From Oceanimonas doudoroffii (GTDB lineage Bacteria; Pseudomonadota; Gammaproteobacteria; Enterobacterales; Aeromonadaceae), in contig NZ_NBIM01000003.1 of the NCBI RefSeq assembly GCF_002242685.1, positions 186,001-250,000 of the forward strand: a stretch of 64,000 nucleotides of DNA, in the 5' to 3' direction. Positions 9,531 through 19,713 of this stretch are shown here, one piece after another (the first letter of the stretch is position 1; each line of letters starts with the position of its first letter). The notes under the pieces are model-generated. The model ran no database searches, had not been told where the DNA came from, and was given only the letters and a program-made list of their open reading frames with translations. The position numbers were made by a program, and so were the translations under genes.

Positions 9531-9905
9531 TCAGTCATCCCGCTTGCGGGCGGAGCTGCCGAGCTGGTGGGTCTTGAGATCGTAACGCTCCTTGATCACG
9601 TCCTTGACCGTGCCTTCCCACAGCCGAATGCCCACAAAATAGCCGGCCCGGGCCAGTACATGAGCCGCCACCGGTGCCGTCATGATCACGAACACCACCA
9701 CCGCCAGCGCCCTTACCACGACACTGACCTCGGGAAAATACACCGCAAAACCGCAGGCCAGCAGCCCGGCTCCCAGGGCACCGGCCTTGCTGGTGGCGTG
9801 CATACGGGTCAGCAGATCGGGCATGCGAATAATGCCGATGCCGGCCAGCAACATCAGGAAAGAGCCCAGCAGCAGAAACAGGCTGGTAATCATCTCAGTC
9901 ATCAT
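9531..9905 (-). CDS. mrpG: Na+(K+)/H+ antiporter subunit G (MrpG/MnhG/PhaG)
   Basis: Small membrane subunit of the Mrp antiporter: 124 aa, three hydrophobic segments, and the family block GIIRMPDLLTRMHATSKAGALG. The start at 9905 has GGGGAGG 8 bases upstream and overlaps the mrpF stop; a longer reading to 9938 would extend into mrpF without a better ribosome site. It is the last gene of the seven-gene operon transcribed leftward. Confidence 0.92.
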   Translation of the reverse strand: MMTEMITSLFLLLGSFLMLLAGIGIIRMPDLLTRMHATSKAGALGAGLLACGFAVYFPEVSVVVRALAVVVFVIMTAPVAAHVLARAGYFVGIRLWEGTVKDVIKERYDLKTHQLGSSARKRDD

Positions 9906-10170
9906 CGCGCTGGCCTCCCCGCTCCAGGTAGCGGGCAAAGCCCACCGCCGCCATAAAGGAGGTGAGCGCCAGCACGATCACCACATCTATCAGTGCCGGT
10001 GTGTCGTAGGCAATGCTGTACACCAGAATAAATCCGATGGTCAGCGAGGCGATCACCTCGAGCGCCACCACCCGATCCGGCAAGGTGGGGCCGATCAGCA
10101 ACCGCACCGTGGCCAGCACCAGGCCCAGGCTGAGAAAGACAAACGACAGGGTCAGGGCAAGTTCAAACAT
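9895..10170 (-). CDS. mrpF: Na+(K+)/H+ antiporter subunit F (MrpF/MnhF/PhaF)
   Basis: 91 aa protein with three membrane helices and the MrpF motif GPTLPDRVVALE near residues 26-38. In Bacillus Mrp, MrpF has been linked to cholate efflux as well as antiport. The ATG at 10170 follows a GGATGAG ribosome site lying over the mrpE stop. The longer upstream reading to 10206 would overlap mrpE and is not needed. Confidence 0.91.
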   Translation of the reverse strand: MFELALTLSFVFLSLGLVLATVRLLIGPTLPDRVVALEVIASLTIGFILVYSIAYDTPALIDVVIVLALTSFMAAVGFARYLERGGQRDDD

Positions 10171-10174
10171 GGGC

Positions 10175-10648
10175 TCATCCCAGCAAATCGATAACACGGG
10201 CCTCAAGGGCCTTGAATTCCGCCAGCTGGCGGGACTCGTCTTCCAGGTACATCAGGTGCACATAGAGCACCTTGCGATCACTCGACACGTCCAGGGTCAG
10301 GGAGCCCGGGGTGGCGGTGATCAGGTTGGCCAGAATGGTAATGCCGCCTTCGTCCTTTAAGTCCAGTGGAATGGCGATCACCCCCGGCCGCATCAGGTGC
10401 GTCGGGGTCAACACGTCGTAGGCCACACGGGCATTGGACTTGATCAAGTCCCAGATAAAGAACAGCACGAAATTGACGATACGCGGCGCCTTGCCCAGGT
10501 AACGGGCAAAGGTGGGCTTGTCTCGACCCACATAGGCCAGCACCAGGTAACTGAGCAGAATACCGATCACCAGATTGCTGATGGTATAGGTGCCCGACAA
10601 CACCACCCAGGCCATGGCCAGCAACATGTTCCATCCAAAGGCTTTCAT
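10175..10648 (-). CDS. mrpE: Na+(K+)/H+ antiporter subunit E (MrpE/MnhE/PhaE)
   Basis: 157 aa subunit with two N-terminal membrane helices and the conserved cytoplasmic part containing [12 protein letters not shown] and [15 protein letters not shown], the hallmark of MrpE. It starts inside the mrpD stop region (4-base overlap), so translation is coupled. MrpE is needed for assembly or stability of the complex in characterised systems. Confidence 0.94.
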   Translation of the reverse strand: MKAFGWNMLLAMAWVVLSGTYTISNLVIGILLSYLVLAYVGRDKPTFARYLGKAPRIVNFVLFFIWDLIKSNARVAYDVLTPTHLMRPGVIAIPLDLKDEGGITILANLITATPGSLTLDVSSDRKVLYVHLMYLEDESRQLAEFKALEARVIDLLG

Positions 10649-12147
10649 TGGCTTCCTCCCAGCACCGCTTCAATATAGCCCGCCGGCGACAGCAGCTGCT
10701 CCGCCGTGGCCATGGCCAGCTGCACAAACCACTCGGCGCCAAAGCCGATGGTCAGGGTGATCAGCGCCAGCACCACGATGGGCCCGTACAGCACATACAG
10801 GTGCGGATCCTGCTGCCCGCGCAGTGGCTTGGCCTCGTCGGGCAGTCCCTTCCAGAAGGCCTCGGCCCAGATTTTGACCATGGAATACAGGGTCAGCAGG
10901 CCCACGATCAGCGCCATGGCCACCATCAGCCAGTGGCCTTCAAGCACACCCGCCTTGATCACCGTGAACTTGGCAAAAAAGCCCGACAGCGGCGGCAGTC
11001 CCGCCAGCGACATGGCCGGAACCATAAACAGAGCCGCCAGCCAGGGCGCCGAGCGGTACAGGCCCCCCAGCCGGGACAGATCATAACTGCCGTGATAGCG
11101 GTACATGACCCCGCTCACCAGGAACAGGTTGGTCTTCACGATAATATGATGAAAGATGTAAAACACGCCGCCGGCCACCGCCAGCGGCGTGAACAGCGCC
11201 AGCCCCACCAGCATATAGCCTATCTGGCTGATGATGTGAAAGGAGAGAATGCGCCGTACCTCGAACTGAGCCGCCGCCCCCAGTACCCCGGTAACCATGG
11301 TGAAAATGCCCATGGCCATCAGCACGGTGCCGTGGGTAAAGTCGGTGTCCTGCACGAAGATCAGGCTGAACACTCGGTACAGGGCATAGACCCCCACCTT
11401 GGTGAGCAGGCCGGCAAACACCGCCGAGATCGCCACCGGCGGGGTGTGGTAGGACGCCGGCAGCCAGAAAAACAGCGGAAAGGCCGCCGCCTTGATGCCA
11501 AAGGCCACCAGGAACAACATGGCGATCACCGTCACCAGGCCGGACTGCTCGGGACCGTTCAGCTTCACCGCCAGATCCGCCATGTTCAAGGTGCCGGCAT
11601 AGCCGTAGAGCAGGCCCACGGCGGTCAGGAACATGGCCGAGGAGATCAGGTTGAGGGTGACATACTTGATGGCCCCCTCCATCTGTGCCCGCTCGCCGCC
11701 CAGTATCATCAGGCCAAAGGAGGCGATCAGCAGGATCTCGAACCACACATAGAGGTTGAAGATATCGCCGGTAAGAAAGGCCCCGGTCACTCCCGCCAGC
11801 ATCAGGTGCAGCAGCGGGTAATAGCCAAAGGCCTCGTGGCTGCGGGTCATGGTGGCCAGGGAATAGACCGCCACCGCCAGCCCGATCACCCCGGTCACCA
11901 CCACCATGATGGCGCTGAGCAAGTCCGCCACCAGGGTGATGCCGTAAGGCGCGGGCCAGCTGCCCATATAGGCCACCTGAATGCCGTCGTGCTGCACCTT
12001 GTGCAGCAGCACCAGGGATGCCACCAGCAGGCCGGCCCCCGACAGCACGGAAATCCAGCGCTGTACCAGCCGCCAACGCCAGCAGGTCAGGCACAGGGCC
12101 CCGGCCAGCATGGGAATAAGAATGGGTATAATAACTTCTGCTTTCAC
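10645..12147 (-). CDS. mrpD: Na+(K+)/H+ antiporter subunit D (MrpD/MnhD/PhaD)
   Basis: 500 aa polytopic protein related to the proton-pumping subunits of respiratory complex I (NuoM/N). The two residues needed for ion translocation in Bacillus MrpD fall at the same numbers here: E137 in YVWFEILL and K219 in FGIKAAAFP. The full length and intact charges indicate a working subunit. It overlaps mrpC by 4 bases and mrpE by 4 bases. Confidence 0.95.
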   Translation of the reverse strand: MKAEVIIPILIPMLAGALCLTCWRWRLVQRWISVLSGAGLLVASLVLLHKVQHDGIQVAYMGSWPAPYGITLVADLLSAIMVVVTGVIGLAVAVYSLATMTRSHEAFGYYPLLHLMLAGVTGAFLTGDIFNLYVWFEILLIASFGLMILGGERAQMEGAIKYVTLNLISSAMFLTAVGLLYGYAGTLNMADLAVKLNGPEQSGLVTVIAMLFLVAFGIKAAAFPLFFWLPASYHTPPVAISAVFAGLLTKVGVYALYRVFSLIFVQDTDFTHGTVLMAMGIFTMVTGVLGAAAQFEVRRILSFHIISQIGYMLVGLALFTPLAVAGGVFYIFHHIIVKTNLFLVSGVMYRYHGSYDLSRLGGLYRSAPWLAALFMVPAMSLAGLPPLSGFFAKFTVIKAGVLEGHWLMVAMALIVGLLTLYSMVKIWAEAFWKGLPDEAKPLRGQQDPHLYVLYGPIVVLALITLTIGFGAEWFVQLAMATAEQLLSPAGYIEAVLGGSQ

Positions 12148-12491
12148 GAATCCGTGCTCTTCATCTCGTTGACATCGTCGGCGCCAATCACTTCATAGGC
12201 CCGGTGAATCAGTACCACGGCAAAGGCCAGCACCCCGAAGCTGATCACGATGGCGGTGAGGATCAACGCCTGGGGTAGCGGGTCGGCAATGGCGCCCACC
12301 GGCTGGTACAGGCCTTCCGGAATCAGCGGCGGGGCTCCCCGCACCAGGCCGCCGCTGGTGAAGATCAGCAGGTTGGCGGCGTTGGACAGAATAATCAGCC
12401 CGATCACCAGTTTGACCACGCTGCGCCGCAGCATCATAAACAGGGCGGTGGCGTACAGGCCGCCCACCACAAAGGCAAACAGGTTTTCCAT
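12144..12491 (-). CDS. mrpC: Na+(K+)/H+ antiporter subunit C (MrpC/MnhC/PhaC)
   Basis: 115 aa, three membrane helices, related to complex I subunit NuoK. The motif [19 protein letters not shown] is characteristic of the family. Its start abuts the mrpB stop and its stop overlaps the mrpD start, as in other seven-gene Mrp operons. Confidence 0.94.
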   Translation of the reverse strand: MENLFAFVVGGLYATALFMMLRRSVVKLVIGLIILSNAANLLIFTSGGLVRGAPPLIPEGLYQPVGAIADPLPQALILTAIVISFGVLAFAVVLIHRAYEVIGADDVNEMKSTDS

Positions 12492-12923
12492 TTATTCCTC
12501 CACCTTTGCCAGGGACAGCATGATGGTAGTGACCACGCCGACCACCACCAGAAACACGCCGATATCAAAAAACAGCGGTGTACTCAGCTTGAGCTCACCC
12601 AACCCCGGCACATATAGCGACCACCACTGGCTGGACAGAAACGGCTGGCCGTTGAACACCATGCCCACGGTGCCGCTGACCAGGGCCAGCAACAGGCCGC
12701 AGCCCATCAGCAGCTGGCTTTCCACCCCCATCAGCTTGCGGGTGCTGCCGGCATCAAAGGCAAACAGGTGCAGGGCAAAGGCCCCGGACGCCACCAGCCC
12801 GGCGATGAAACCGCCACCGGGCTCATTGTGGCCACGCAGCAGCAAAAACACCGAAAACAGGAACAGCAACGGCACCAGAAAACGGGTGGCGGTCTGCAGA
12901 ATCAGCGACGAACCGGAGATCAT
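12492..12923 (-). CDS. mrpB: Na+(K+)/H+ antiporter subunit B (MrpB/MnhB)
   Basis: 143 aa, four membrane helices and the conserved stretch [14 protein letters not shown]. Encoding B separately from A makes this the seven-gene (group 1) form; many proteobacteria instead fuse the two into one long subunit. The GGAGG before the ATG lies at the end of mrpA, and the two genes overlap by 4 bases. Confidence 0.94.
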   Translation of the reverse strand: MISGSSLILQTATRFLVPLLFLFSVFLLLRGHNEPGGGFIAGLVASGAFALHLFAFDAGSTRKLMGVESQLLMGCGLLLALVSGTVGMVFNGQPFLSSQWWSLYVPGLGELKLSTPLFFDIGVFLVVVGVVTTIMLSLAKVEE

Positions 12924-15217
12924 CGGTAGTCCTCCCAGCGAAAGCGGATCATGGCGTTAACGCCGATGGCGGCCAGGGCCAGTACGAAAATTTCCCCCAG
13001 GGTATCCAGCGCCCGGTAATCCACCAGGATAACGTTGACGATATTGCGACCGTGGGCCACCTCATAGCTGTTGGCCACCAGGTAGTCACTGATGCCCTCA
13101 CCCAGGGAAGACTGGTTCACGGTCAGTACCATCATGGTCACCAGCACGCCAAAGACCCCGGCCACGGCGGCGTCGCGCCAGCGGGTACGGACGCTGGACA
13201 GATCCTGAAAGCCGGGCAGGCGGAACAACACCAGCACCAGCAGGATCACCGTCAGGGTCTCCACCAGCACCTGGGTGATGGCCAGATCCGGCGCGCTGAA
13301 GAACACGTAGATCAGTGCCATGGCAAAGCCCAGCACGCCCACCGCCGCCACCGACCCCAGCCGCAGATGGGTGGCACTGGCATACACCACGGCCACCAGC
13401 ATCAGCAGACTGATCACTACCTCATACAGACGCACGCCCTCGAACGACAGTGAATACACAAAGGCGTCGTGAGCCCAGAAGGCATACACCAGCAAGCCGA
13501 TGGCGGTGATCAGTATGGTCAGAATGTAGTTGGTCATGTAGCCGTTCTGCAGCCATTGCGTCTGCCAGCGGGCCAGCCGCACCAGGCCGTCCATCATGTT
13601 TTCATAGCCCCGCTCGGGACCATAAGACAGCGGATAAATGACCTTGCCCAGGGGCTGGTACACGCGGTCCCAGCCACGGTAGAGCAGGCCACCGGCCACC
13701 AGGGCGGCGGCGCTGAACAACAGCGGCAGGTTGATGCCATGCCACAGCGCCAGATCCAGATCGGCGGCTTGAGTGCCGCTGATGGCGGTGACCGCCGCCG
13801 CCAGCAGTGGCTCTGCCAGTCCGGGCACCAGCCCCAGCACCAGACTCAGGGTTGCCAGTACGCTGAACCCCAGGCGCAGGGCCAGCGGTGCCTCGTGGGG
13901 CGCCTTGGGAGTGGGCTTGAGGGCGCCAAAGAAGGGCTTGATCGCCACCAGGGCACTGGCAGCCACGATGCAAACCGCGGTGATCAGCGACAGCAGGGTC
14001 AGCAGCAGTGACAGCGACGCTGCCCCCAGCGCCGCCTCGAACATCAGCTCCTTGGCGATAAAGCCAAACAGCGGCGGAATGCCCGCCAGCGACAGCGCCG
14101 CCAGCCACAGAAACCACGCCGTTTGCGGCATGTGGGCACGCAGGCCGCCCAGCTCGCGCACGTCCTTGGTGCCGGTGGCGTGATCCAGGGTGCCGGCGGC
14201 CATAAACAGGGCGCCCTTGTACAGGGCGTGGGCCAGCAAAAACACCATGGCCGCCTTCAGCGCCACCGGGGTACCGATGCCGATCAACATGGTCAGGGTG
14301 CCCAGGGCCATCACGGTGGAAAAGGCCAGAATGCGCTTGAGATCCGTGCTGCACACCGACATCACCGCCCCCACCGTCATGGTCACGGCACCAAACAGCG
14401 ACAGTGCCAGCAGCCAGGCGTCGCTGCCCGCCATCACCGGCTGCAGCCGGGCCATCAGAAAGACCCCAGCCTTGACCATGGTGGCCGAGTGCAGGTAGGC
14501 GCTCACCGGGGTGGGCGCGGCCATGGCATTGGGCAGCCAGAAATGGAACGGGGTCTGGGCCGACTTGGTAAAACACCCCGCCAGCACCAGCACCATCATC
14601 GGCAGGAACAACCCGTGCTGCTGCAGCGCCGCCCCTTGCGCCAGCACCTCGCGCAGTTCAAAGCTGCCGGCCATCCAGCCCAGCATAATCAGCCCGGTCA
14701 TCAGCGCCAGGCCACCACCCATGGTGACAAACAGCCCCTGCAGCGCCGCCTTGCGGGCTTTTTCCTGCTCGTGGTTAAAGCCGATCAGCAGGTAGGAGGT
14801 AATGCTGGTCAGCTCCCAGAATACAAACAGGCCGATAAGGTTGCTGCACAGCACCACCCCCAGCATGGCACTCATAAAGGCCAGCAGGTACATCATCAAC
14901 TTGTGCCTGTCCGGGTTGCCTTCCAGGTAACGACCGGCGTAAATCAGAATAAAGGTACCAATGCCGGTGATCAGCAGGGCGAACATCAGGCTCAGGCCAT
15001 CCAGCAGAAAGCTGAGGCTGACGTTCAGGCTGGGAATCCAGTCGTAATAAAAGTGCACCACCTCGCCCCCGGTCACCCGGGGCCAGAAGCTCGCAAAATA
15101 GCCAAACAGGGCGGCCGGCAGGGCGGCCAGGCACCAGCCGATGTGCTTGCCCAGTAAAGGGCTCAAACGCGGCACCAGGGCGGCCAGAATAAAACCTGCC
15201 AGAACGGCAACAAGCAT
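12920..15217 (-). CDS. mrpA: Na+(K+)/H+ antiporter subunit A (MrpA/MnhA/PhaA)
   Basis: Large subunit, 765 aa, about 20 membrane helices. The N-terminal part is NuoL-like with E135 in [12 protein letters not shown] and a membrane Lys in [14 protein letters not shown]. The C-terminal part carries the MbhD/MbhE-like helices ([19 protein letters not shown]) that couple to MrpB-G. The ATG at 15217 has AAGGAG 8 bases upstream; the TTG six bases earlier lies too close to that site. It is the first gene of the operon. In marine bacteria Mrp exports Na+ in exchange for protons, giving salt and alkali tolerance. Confidence 0.95.
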   Translation of the reverse strand: MLVAVLAGFILAALVPRLSPLLGKHIGWCLAALPAALFGYFASFWPRVTGGEVVHFYYDWIPSLNVSLSFLLDGLSLMFALLITGIGTFILIYAGRYLEGNPDRHKLMMYLLAFMSAMLGVVLCSNLIGLFVFWELTSITSYLLIGFNHEQEKARKAALQGLFVTMGGGLALMTGLIMLGWMAGSFELREVLAQGAALQQHGLFLPMMVLVLAGCFTKSAQTPFHFWLPNAMAAPTPVSAYLHSATMVKAGVFLMARLQPVMAGSDAWLLALSLFGAVTMTVGAVMSVCSTDLKRILAFSTVMALGTLTMLIGIGTPVALKAAMVFLLAHALYKGALFMAAGTLDHATGTKDVRELGGLRAHMPQTAWFLWLAALSLAGIPPLFGFIAKELMFEAALGAASLSLLLTLLSLITAVCIVAASALVAIKPFFGALKPTPKAPHEAPLALRLGFSVLATLSLVLGLVPGLAEPLLAAAVTAISGTQAADLDLALWHGINLPLLFSAAALVAGGLLYRGWDRVYQPLGKVIYPLSYGPERGYENMMDGLVRLARWQTQWLQNGYMTNYILTILITAIGLLVYAFWAHDAFVYSLSFEGVRLYEVVISLLMLVAVVYASATHLRLGSVAAVGVLGFAMALIYVFFSAPDLAITQVLVETLTVILLVLVLFRLPGFQDLSSVRTRWRDAAVAGVFGVLVTMMVLTVNQSSLGEGISDYLVANSYEVAHGRNIVNVILVDYRALDTLGEIFVLALAAIGVNAMIRFRWEDYR

Positions 15218-15313
15218 ACGCAAGGCTCCTTACAAAGCCCCTGGAAGGGCATCAGGATCGGCGAAAAATAAAGGAGAGACTCTGTAGAGCAGACTATAGC
15301 AGTGAAGTAATTG

Positions 15314-15336
15314 GATTAACTATCAGTAAGTTAATC
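15314..15336. promoter_or_regulatory. Palindrome upstream of the mrp operon (candidate operator)
   Basis: Perfect 8-bp inverted repeat GATTAACT-N7-AGTTAATC in an AT-rich stretch about 100 bp upstream of mrpA. Its size and symmetry suit a dimeric regulator. The 194 bp between thiD and mrpA holds nothing else except the hairpin near the thiD end. Confidence 0.5.
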
Positions 15337-15374
15337 AATTTTTTATTGGTTATTAGCGCTGAAATACTACAAGC

Positions 15375-15405
15375 CGCCCCGGCCCGGCGCAAGGGGACCG
15401 GGGCG
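15375..15405 (-). terminator. GC-rich hairpin after thiD
   Basis: 8-bp inverted repeat CGCCCCGG / CCGGGGCG (15375-15382 and 15398-15405), 13 bp beyond the thiD stop. The minus-strand transcript shows no clean U-tract after it, so it may be a weak terminator separating thiD from mrp. Confidence 0.4.
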
Positions 15406-15417
15406 ATAATGCCGGGG

Positions 15418-16224
15418 TCAGCGGGCAAAAAAGTGCTCTACCGGTCCCCGACCCTGGCCGATTTTGAGGCGAGCACCGGCCTCGATGGCGCGCTCGATAT
15501 AGTGCTTGGCCGAGGCCACCGCCAGCTCCAGCTCCAGGCCCTGGGCCAGGTAGGACGCCAGGGCACCGGACAGGGTGCAGCCGGTGCCATGGGTGTTGGT
15601 GGTGATCACCCTGGGAGTGTCAAAGCAGCGCATGCCATCGCCATGCAACAGCCAGTCGGGGCTGCGCGGCTCCTGCTGCAAAAAGCCGCCCTTGAGCAGC
15701 ACCGCCCGGCATTTCAGCTCCTTCAGGGCCGCGAGCAGCGGCTCGACCTCGCGCAGCGAGGCCGGTACCTGGCGATCGGTCAGGCAGGCCGCTTCCGGCA
15801 GGTTGGGGGTGATCACGTCCGCCAGGGGCAACAGCCGCTGCTTCAGGCTTTGCACCGCCTCCGGGGCCAGCAGCATGTCGCCGTTGGCGCTAACCATCAC
15901 CGGATCCACCACCAGATGCCGGGGCCGGTATTGTTCCAGGGCATCGGCCACGGTGTTGATGGTGTCGGCGTCGCCCAGCATGCCCACCTTGACCGCCGCC
16001 ACCGGCAAATCGCCGAACACGGCATCGAGCTGGGCGCGAATAATGTCCTGAGGAATGGGGTGCACCGCAGACACGCCACGGGTGTTTTGGGCGGTAATGG
16101 CGGTGAGCACCGAACAGGCATAGCCACCGGTGGCGGAAATGGCCTTGATGTCGGCCTGAACACCGGCACCGCCGCCGCTGTCGGAGCCGGCAATGGAGAG
16201 AATAATGGCTTTGCTGCTGTGCAT
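15418..16224 (-). CDS. thiD: Hydroxymethylpyrimidine/phosphomethylpyrimidine kinase ThiD
   Basis: Phosphorylates HMP and HMP-phosphate to HMP-pyrophosphate, the pyrimidine half of thiamine. The 268 aa protein is a ribokinase-family enzyme with [12 protein letters not shown] at the N-terminus and the anion-hole motif [14 protein letters not shown] near residues 207-220, which contains the catalytic Cys. It is monocistronic and sits directly behind a TPP riboswitch. Other thiamine genes are not in the window. Confidence 0.96.
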   Translation of the reverse strand: MHSSKAIILSIAGSDSGGGAGVQADIKAISATGGYACSVLTAITAQNTRGVSAVHPIPQDIIRAQLDAVFGDLPVAAVKVGMLGDADTINTVADALEQYRPRHLVVDPVMVSANGDMLLAPEAVQSLKQRLLPLADVITPNLPEAACLTDRQVPASLREVEPLLAALKELKCRAVLLKGGFLQQEPRSPDWLLHGDGMRCFDTPRVITTNTHGTGCTLSGALASYLAQGLELELAVASAKHYIERAIEAGARLKIGQGRGPVEHFFAR

Positions 16225-16272
16225 GTCCTTATGGTCCTCGTGAGGCGGGGAACCTCATCGGACATCTGCCGC

Positions 16273-16350
16273 CGGTTCCCTACGCCAGTATCAACTGGAT
16301 CAGGTTCAACGGGTTCGGCGCCTTGCCGTCTCAGCCTTGCGGCTCCCCGA
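16273..16350 (-). ncRNA. TPP riboswitch (THI element) controlling thiD
   Basis: On the minus strand the conserved THI elements are present in order: GGGGAGCC, GGCTGAGA, ACCCGTTGAACCTGATC and the closing GGCGTAGGGAA. Downstream, a short stem around TGAGG...CCTCA precedes the AAGGA ribosome site and the ATG. This suggests that TPP represses thiD at translation, although early termination cannot be excluded. Confidence 0.96.
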
Positions 16351-16422
16351 CCAATGGTCCGATGATAACCAGCCCTTCCCCCAAATGCCAGCGGAGGCCC
16401 TGAACGGTTTTCGGCAGCAAAA

Positions 16423-16466
16423 CTGTAACCTTTTTACAAAAAATTAATTTTGTATACAAGTTACAG
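16423..16466. promoter_or_regulatory. Nested AT-rich palindrome upstream of the thiD leader
   Basis: Outer arms CTGTAAC (16423-16429) and GTTACAG (16460-16466) are perfectly complementary. A 10-bp perfect palindrome TTGTATACAA sits inside at 16450-16459. The element lies between the Spot 42 terminator and the riboswitch, where the thiD promoter is expected. It could be an operator or an UP/promoter region; no family is recognised. Confidence 0.35.
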
Positions 16467-16483
16467 GGAATTCTGAAACAGGC

Positions 16484-16583
16484 AAAAAAAACGCCTTCAG
16501 CAGTCATGCTGAAGGCGGCCTGAGCAGTCACGTATCGAATGCACAAATGAAAGTCAGACAGGGATGTCCCTGCCTCTGTACCT
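16484..16583 (-). ncRNA. spf: Spot 42 small RNA
   Basis: Read on the minus strand, the region begins with GGTACAGAGG, the conserved 5' segment of E. coli Spot 42. It ends in a perfect 10-bp terminator stem (16492-16501 / 16508-16517) followed by eight U, about 100 nt in all. A TAAAGT -10 element lies just upstream of position 16583. The gene occupies the Spot 42 position directly downstream of polA. In E. coli Spot 42 is an Hfq-dependent repressor of central and secondary carbon metabolism genes and is itself repressed by CRP-cAMP. The exact 5' end is inferred. Confidence 0.9.
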
Positions 16584-16663
16584 GAAGCTACTTTACTCTC
16601 GAACCGAGGCCGAGAAAAGCCCCAATCCGTAATTTTATTTCATTTCTGTTTTTTTACACCAGA

Positions 16664-19399
16664 TCAGTGAGCCTGATCCCAGTTGTCTCCCACCCCGGCT
16701 TCCACCAGCAGGGGCACATCCAGGGTGGCCGCCTGCTGCATCAGTGCACAGATGTTCTCCCGGTAGGCGTCCACCTTGTCTTCACGAATTTCAAACACCA
16801 GTTCATCGTGCACCTGCATCAGCATGCGCACTTCGCCCTCGGGCAACCTGGTCAGCCAGTCACTCACCCGCACCATGGCCTTCTTGATAATGTCGGCGGC
16901 GGTACCCTGCATGGGCGCATTGATGGCCGCCCGTTCGGCGCCCTTGCGCCGAGCGCCGTTTTTGGACTTGATCTCAGGCAGGTAGAGCCGGCGGCCGAAC
17001 AGGGTGGATACATAGCCACGCTCGCTGGCCTGCTCCCGCGTGTCTTCCATGTAGCGCAGCACGCCCGGATAGCGCTCGAAGTAGATGTTCATATAGTCCT
17101 GAGCCTCGTTACGGCCAATGCCCAGCTGACGCGCCAGGCCAAAGGCGCTCATGCCGTAGATCAGGCCAAAGTTGATGGCCTTGGCCCGGCGACGCTGCTC
17201 GGTGCTGACCTCATCCACCGGCACGCCAAATACCTCGGCGGCGGTGGCACGGTGAATGTCCTGGCCATGGGCAAAGGCATCGAGCAACCCCTTGTCCTGA
17301 GACAGGTGCGCCATGATGCGCAGCTCAATCTGGGAGTAGTCCGCCGCCACCAGCTTGTAGCCGGGCTCGGCCACAAAGGCCTGACGAATGCGGCGACCTT
17401 CGGTGGTGCGAATGGGAATGTTCTGCAGGTTGGGATCCGACGACGACAACCGCCCGGTGGCGGTGTTGGCCTGATGATAGGAGGTATGAATGCGGCCGCT
17501 GTGCTCGTTGACCATTTGCGGCAGCTTGTCGGTATAGGTGGACTTGAGCTTGCTCAGGGCCCGGTATTCCATCAGCAGTTTGGGCAGGGGGTAATCCAGC
17601 GCCAGCTCCTGCAGCACTTCCTCGGCGGTGGACGGCGCGCCCTTGGGGGTTTTCTTGATCACCGGCAGTTCCAGCTTGGTGAACAGGATCTCACCCAGCT
17701 GCTTGGTGGAGCTCAGGTTGAAGGGCTCGCCGGCAAGCTCATGGGCTTCCAGCTCCAGCTCCTTGAGTCGTTTGGCGATCTCGTCGCTCTGGGTGGCCAG
17801 CAGCTTGCCGTCGATGCGCACGCCGGTGTATTCCATGCTGGCCAGAATCGGCACCAGGGGCAGCTCGATGTCGTTGAATACGCTTTGCAGGTCGGGCTCG
17901 GCGGCCAGTTTTTCCGCCAGGTGGTGGTGCAGCCGCAGAGTAATGTCGGCGTCTTCCGCCGCATAGGGGCCGGCCTGCTCCAGGGGGATCTGGTTAAAGG
18001 TCAGCTGCTTGGCACCCTTGCCGGCGATAGATTCAAACGACGTGGTGGTGTGATTGAGAAAGAACGCCGCCATGCTGTCCATGTCGTGCCGGGTCTGCAC
18101 CGAATTCAGCGCGTAGGACTCCAGCATGGTGTCGAGCAGGGCGCCTTTCAGCTCTATGCCGTGGTTTTTCAGCACGTTAATGTCGTACTTGAGGTTTTGC
18201 CCCAGCTTGATGCGGCTGTCGTCTTCCAGCAGCGGCTTGAGCGCCCCCAGCACGGCCTCTTCACTGAGTTGTTCGGGCGCATCCAGGTAGTCGTGGCCAA
18301 ACGGCACATAGGCGGCCTGGCCCGCTTCCACCGCGAATGACACGCCGACCACTCGGGCATCCCGGTAATTGAGGCTGGTGGTTTCGGTATCAAAGGCGAA
18401 CAGCGGCGCGGCCTTGAGCCGGGCGATCCATTCGTCCAGTTGCGCCTGCTCGGTGATCGTCTGATAGTCGGTTGCCAGCGCCGGGGCAGCCGGTGCCTGT
18501 TCCTGCTCGTCGCCGGAATCCAGCTCGGCCAGCAGGTTGCGGAATTCAAATTCCTGATACAGGGCGCGCAGGGCCTCTACATTCGGCTCCGCCTGTTGCA
18601 GCTCGGCCGGGCCCACCTGCAGCGCCACATCGGTCTTGATGGTGGCCAGGGTGTAGGACAGCCGCACCTGTTCCTCATGCTCGGCAAACTTGGCGGCAAA
18701 GGACTTGGATCCGCGAAAGCCCAGCTCGGCGATTTTGTCGGTATGGGCGGCAATGTCGTCGATGGAGCCCAGCCCCTGCAGCAGCGCCAGCGCGGTCTTC
18801 TCGCCCACGCCGGGCATGCCGGGAATGTTGTCGACCTTGTCCCCCACCAGCGCCAGCAGATCGATGATCAACTCCGGCGGCACGCCGAACTTTTCCACCA
18901 CGCCGTCCCGATCGAGAAAGCTGTTTTTCATGGTGTCCATCAGCAGCACATGATTCGACACCAGCTGGGCCATGTCCTTGTCGCCGGTGCTGATCACCAC
19001 GTCCAGCTGCTGCTCGGTGGCCTGCCGGGCCAGGGTGCCGATGACGTCGTCTGCCTCTACCCCTTCCTCGATCAGCAACGGCAGCCCCATGGCGCGAATA
19101 ATGTCGTGAATGGGCTTAATCTGTTCGCGCAGATCGTCGGGCATGGACGGCCGCTGGGCCTTGTATTCCGGATAGATGTCATCACGAAAGGTCTTGCCCT
19201 TGGCATCGAACACCACCGCCACACGAGACTCGGGAAACTGTTTGTGCAGGCTGCGCAGCATGTTGGTGACCACACGAATGGCACCGGTGGGGCGACCATC
19301 GCTGGTGCGCAGATCCGCCTGCTGAGAGGCGAAATAGGCACGATAGAGGTAGGAAGATCCATCGACCAGGATCAGGGGTTTGGCAGGAATGGCAACCAT
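16664..19399 (-). CDS. polA: DNA polymerase I
   Basis: 911 aa repair and Okazaki-fragment polymerase with all three parts: 5'-3' exonuclease (about 1-290), 3'-5' exonuclease (about 320-510) and polymerase. The proofreading acids are present (D337 and E339 in FAFDTET, D406 in NLKYD, D483 in AAEDAD). So are polymerase motif A (DYSQIELR), motif B ([14 protein letters not shown]) and motif C (QVHDELVFE). The start at 19399 matches E. coli PolA (MVxIP); a longer reading to 19459 has no support. The upstream gap carries a DnaA box and clustered GATC sites, and the Spot 42 gene follows downstream. Confidence 0.98.
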   Translation of the reverse strand: MVAIPAKPLILVDGSSYLYRAYFASQQADLRTSDGRPTGAIRVVTNMLRSLHKQFPESRVAVVFDAKGKTFRDDIYPEYKAQRPSMPDDLREQIKPIHDIIRAMGLPLLIEEGVEADDVIGTLARQATEQQLDVVISTGDKDMAQLVSNHVLLMDTMKNSFLDRDGVVEKFGVPPELIIDLLALVGDKVDNIPGMPGVGEKTALALLQGLGSIDDIAAHTDKIAELGFRGSKSFAAKFAEHEEQVRLSYTLATIKTDVALQVGPAELQQAEPNVEALRALYQEFEFRNLLAELDSGDEQEQAPAAPALATDYQTITEQAQLDEWIARLKAAPLFAFDTETTSLNYRDARVVGVSFAVEAGQAAYVPFGHDYLDAPEQLSEEAVLGALKPLLEDDSRIKLGQNLKYDINVLKNHGIELKGALLDTMLESYALNSVQTRHDMDSMAAFFLNHTTTSFESIAGKGAKQLTFNQIPLEQAGPYAAEDADITLRLHHHLAEKLAAEPDLQSVFNDIELPLVPILASMEYTGVRIDGKLLATQSDEIAKRLKELELEAHELAGEPFNLSSTKQLGEILFTKLELPVIKKTPKGAPSTAEEVLQELALDYPLPKLLMEYRALSKLKSTYTDKLPQMVNEHSGRIHTSYHQANTATGRLSSSDPNLQNIPIRTTEGRRIRQAFVAEPGYKLVAADYSQIELRIMAHLSQDKGLLDAFAHGQDIHRATAAEVFGVPVDEVSTEQRRRAKAINFGLIYGMSAFGLARQLGIGRNEAQDYMNIYFERYPGVLRYMEDTREQASERGYVSTLFGRRLYLPEIKSKNGARRKGAERAAINAPMQGTAADIIKKAMVRVSDWLTRLPEGEVRMLMQVHDELVFEIREDKVDAYRENICALMQQAATLDVPLLVEAGVGDNWDQAH

Positions 19400-19468
19400 G
19401 GCGTCTTTCTCGTTGATACGTTGGCCGCTAGCATGCCACAGCGGGCCGCCGGACTCCACGCCGGCGCC

Positions 19469-19599
19469 GGATCCTGCCTGTGGATAACTCTGTGGAGGCA
19501 GGATCCGAAACAGATCCGAAAAATAAAAACAAAACCTTTAGGATCAAAAGCTTACATTTTGATCTCACGGCTTGATAAGGGATCGGAGAATGTGGAAAA
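19469..19599. promoter_or_regulatory. DnaA-box / GATC cluster with two inverted repeats between polA and elbB
   Basis: The 314 bp gap between divergent polA and elbB contains a perfect DnaA box (TTATCCACA on the minus strand, 19479-19487). It overlaps one arm and the loop of an 11-bp inverted repeat, GGATCCTGCCT (19469-19479) and AGGCAGGATCC (19496-19506). Six GATC sites fall in 115 bp (19470, 19502, 19513, 19542, 19561, 19581). A second perfect repeat, GATCAAAA-N7-TTTTGATC, spans 19542-19564, and a near DnaA box (TGTGGAAAA) lies at 19591-19599. An AT-rich run lies at 19518-19540. E. coli polA is reported to respond to DnaA, and GATC clusters bind SeqA when hemimethylated. Confidence 0.7.
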
Positions 19600-19713
19600 T
19601 CGACAGACAAGGCAATGTGCACAATTATTAACCGGATTAATGCTAGCACAGTTTTGCCCGGTCAAGGCGACCTGAATCACAAAGTCCGACTCGTTCAACC
19701 AAAGGAGAGCGAA

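Noticed and set aside
10648..12198. 516-codon open frame on the plus strand opposite mrpD/mrpC
   Set aside because: It is exactly antisense to well-conserved membrane proteins, has a His/Gln/Arg-rich composition typical of reversed hydrophobic GC-rich codons, and no ribosome site or family resemblance.
19469..19599. Calling this the chromosome's oriC
   Set aside because: Only one perfect DnaA box and one near match are seen, no full array of boxes or 13-mers, and the expected oriC neighbours (mnmG, mioC, dnaA) are absent. It was kept as a regulatory or origin-like cluster only.
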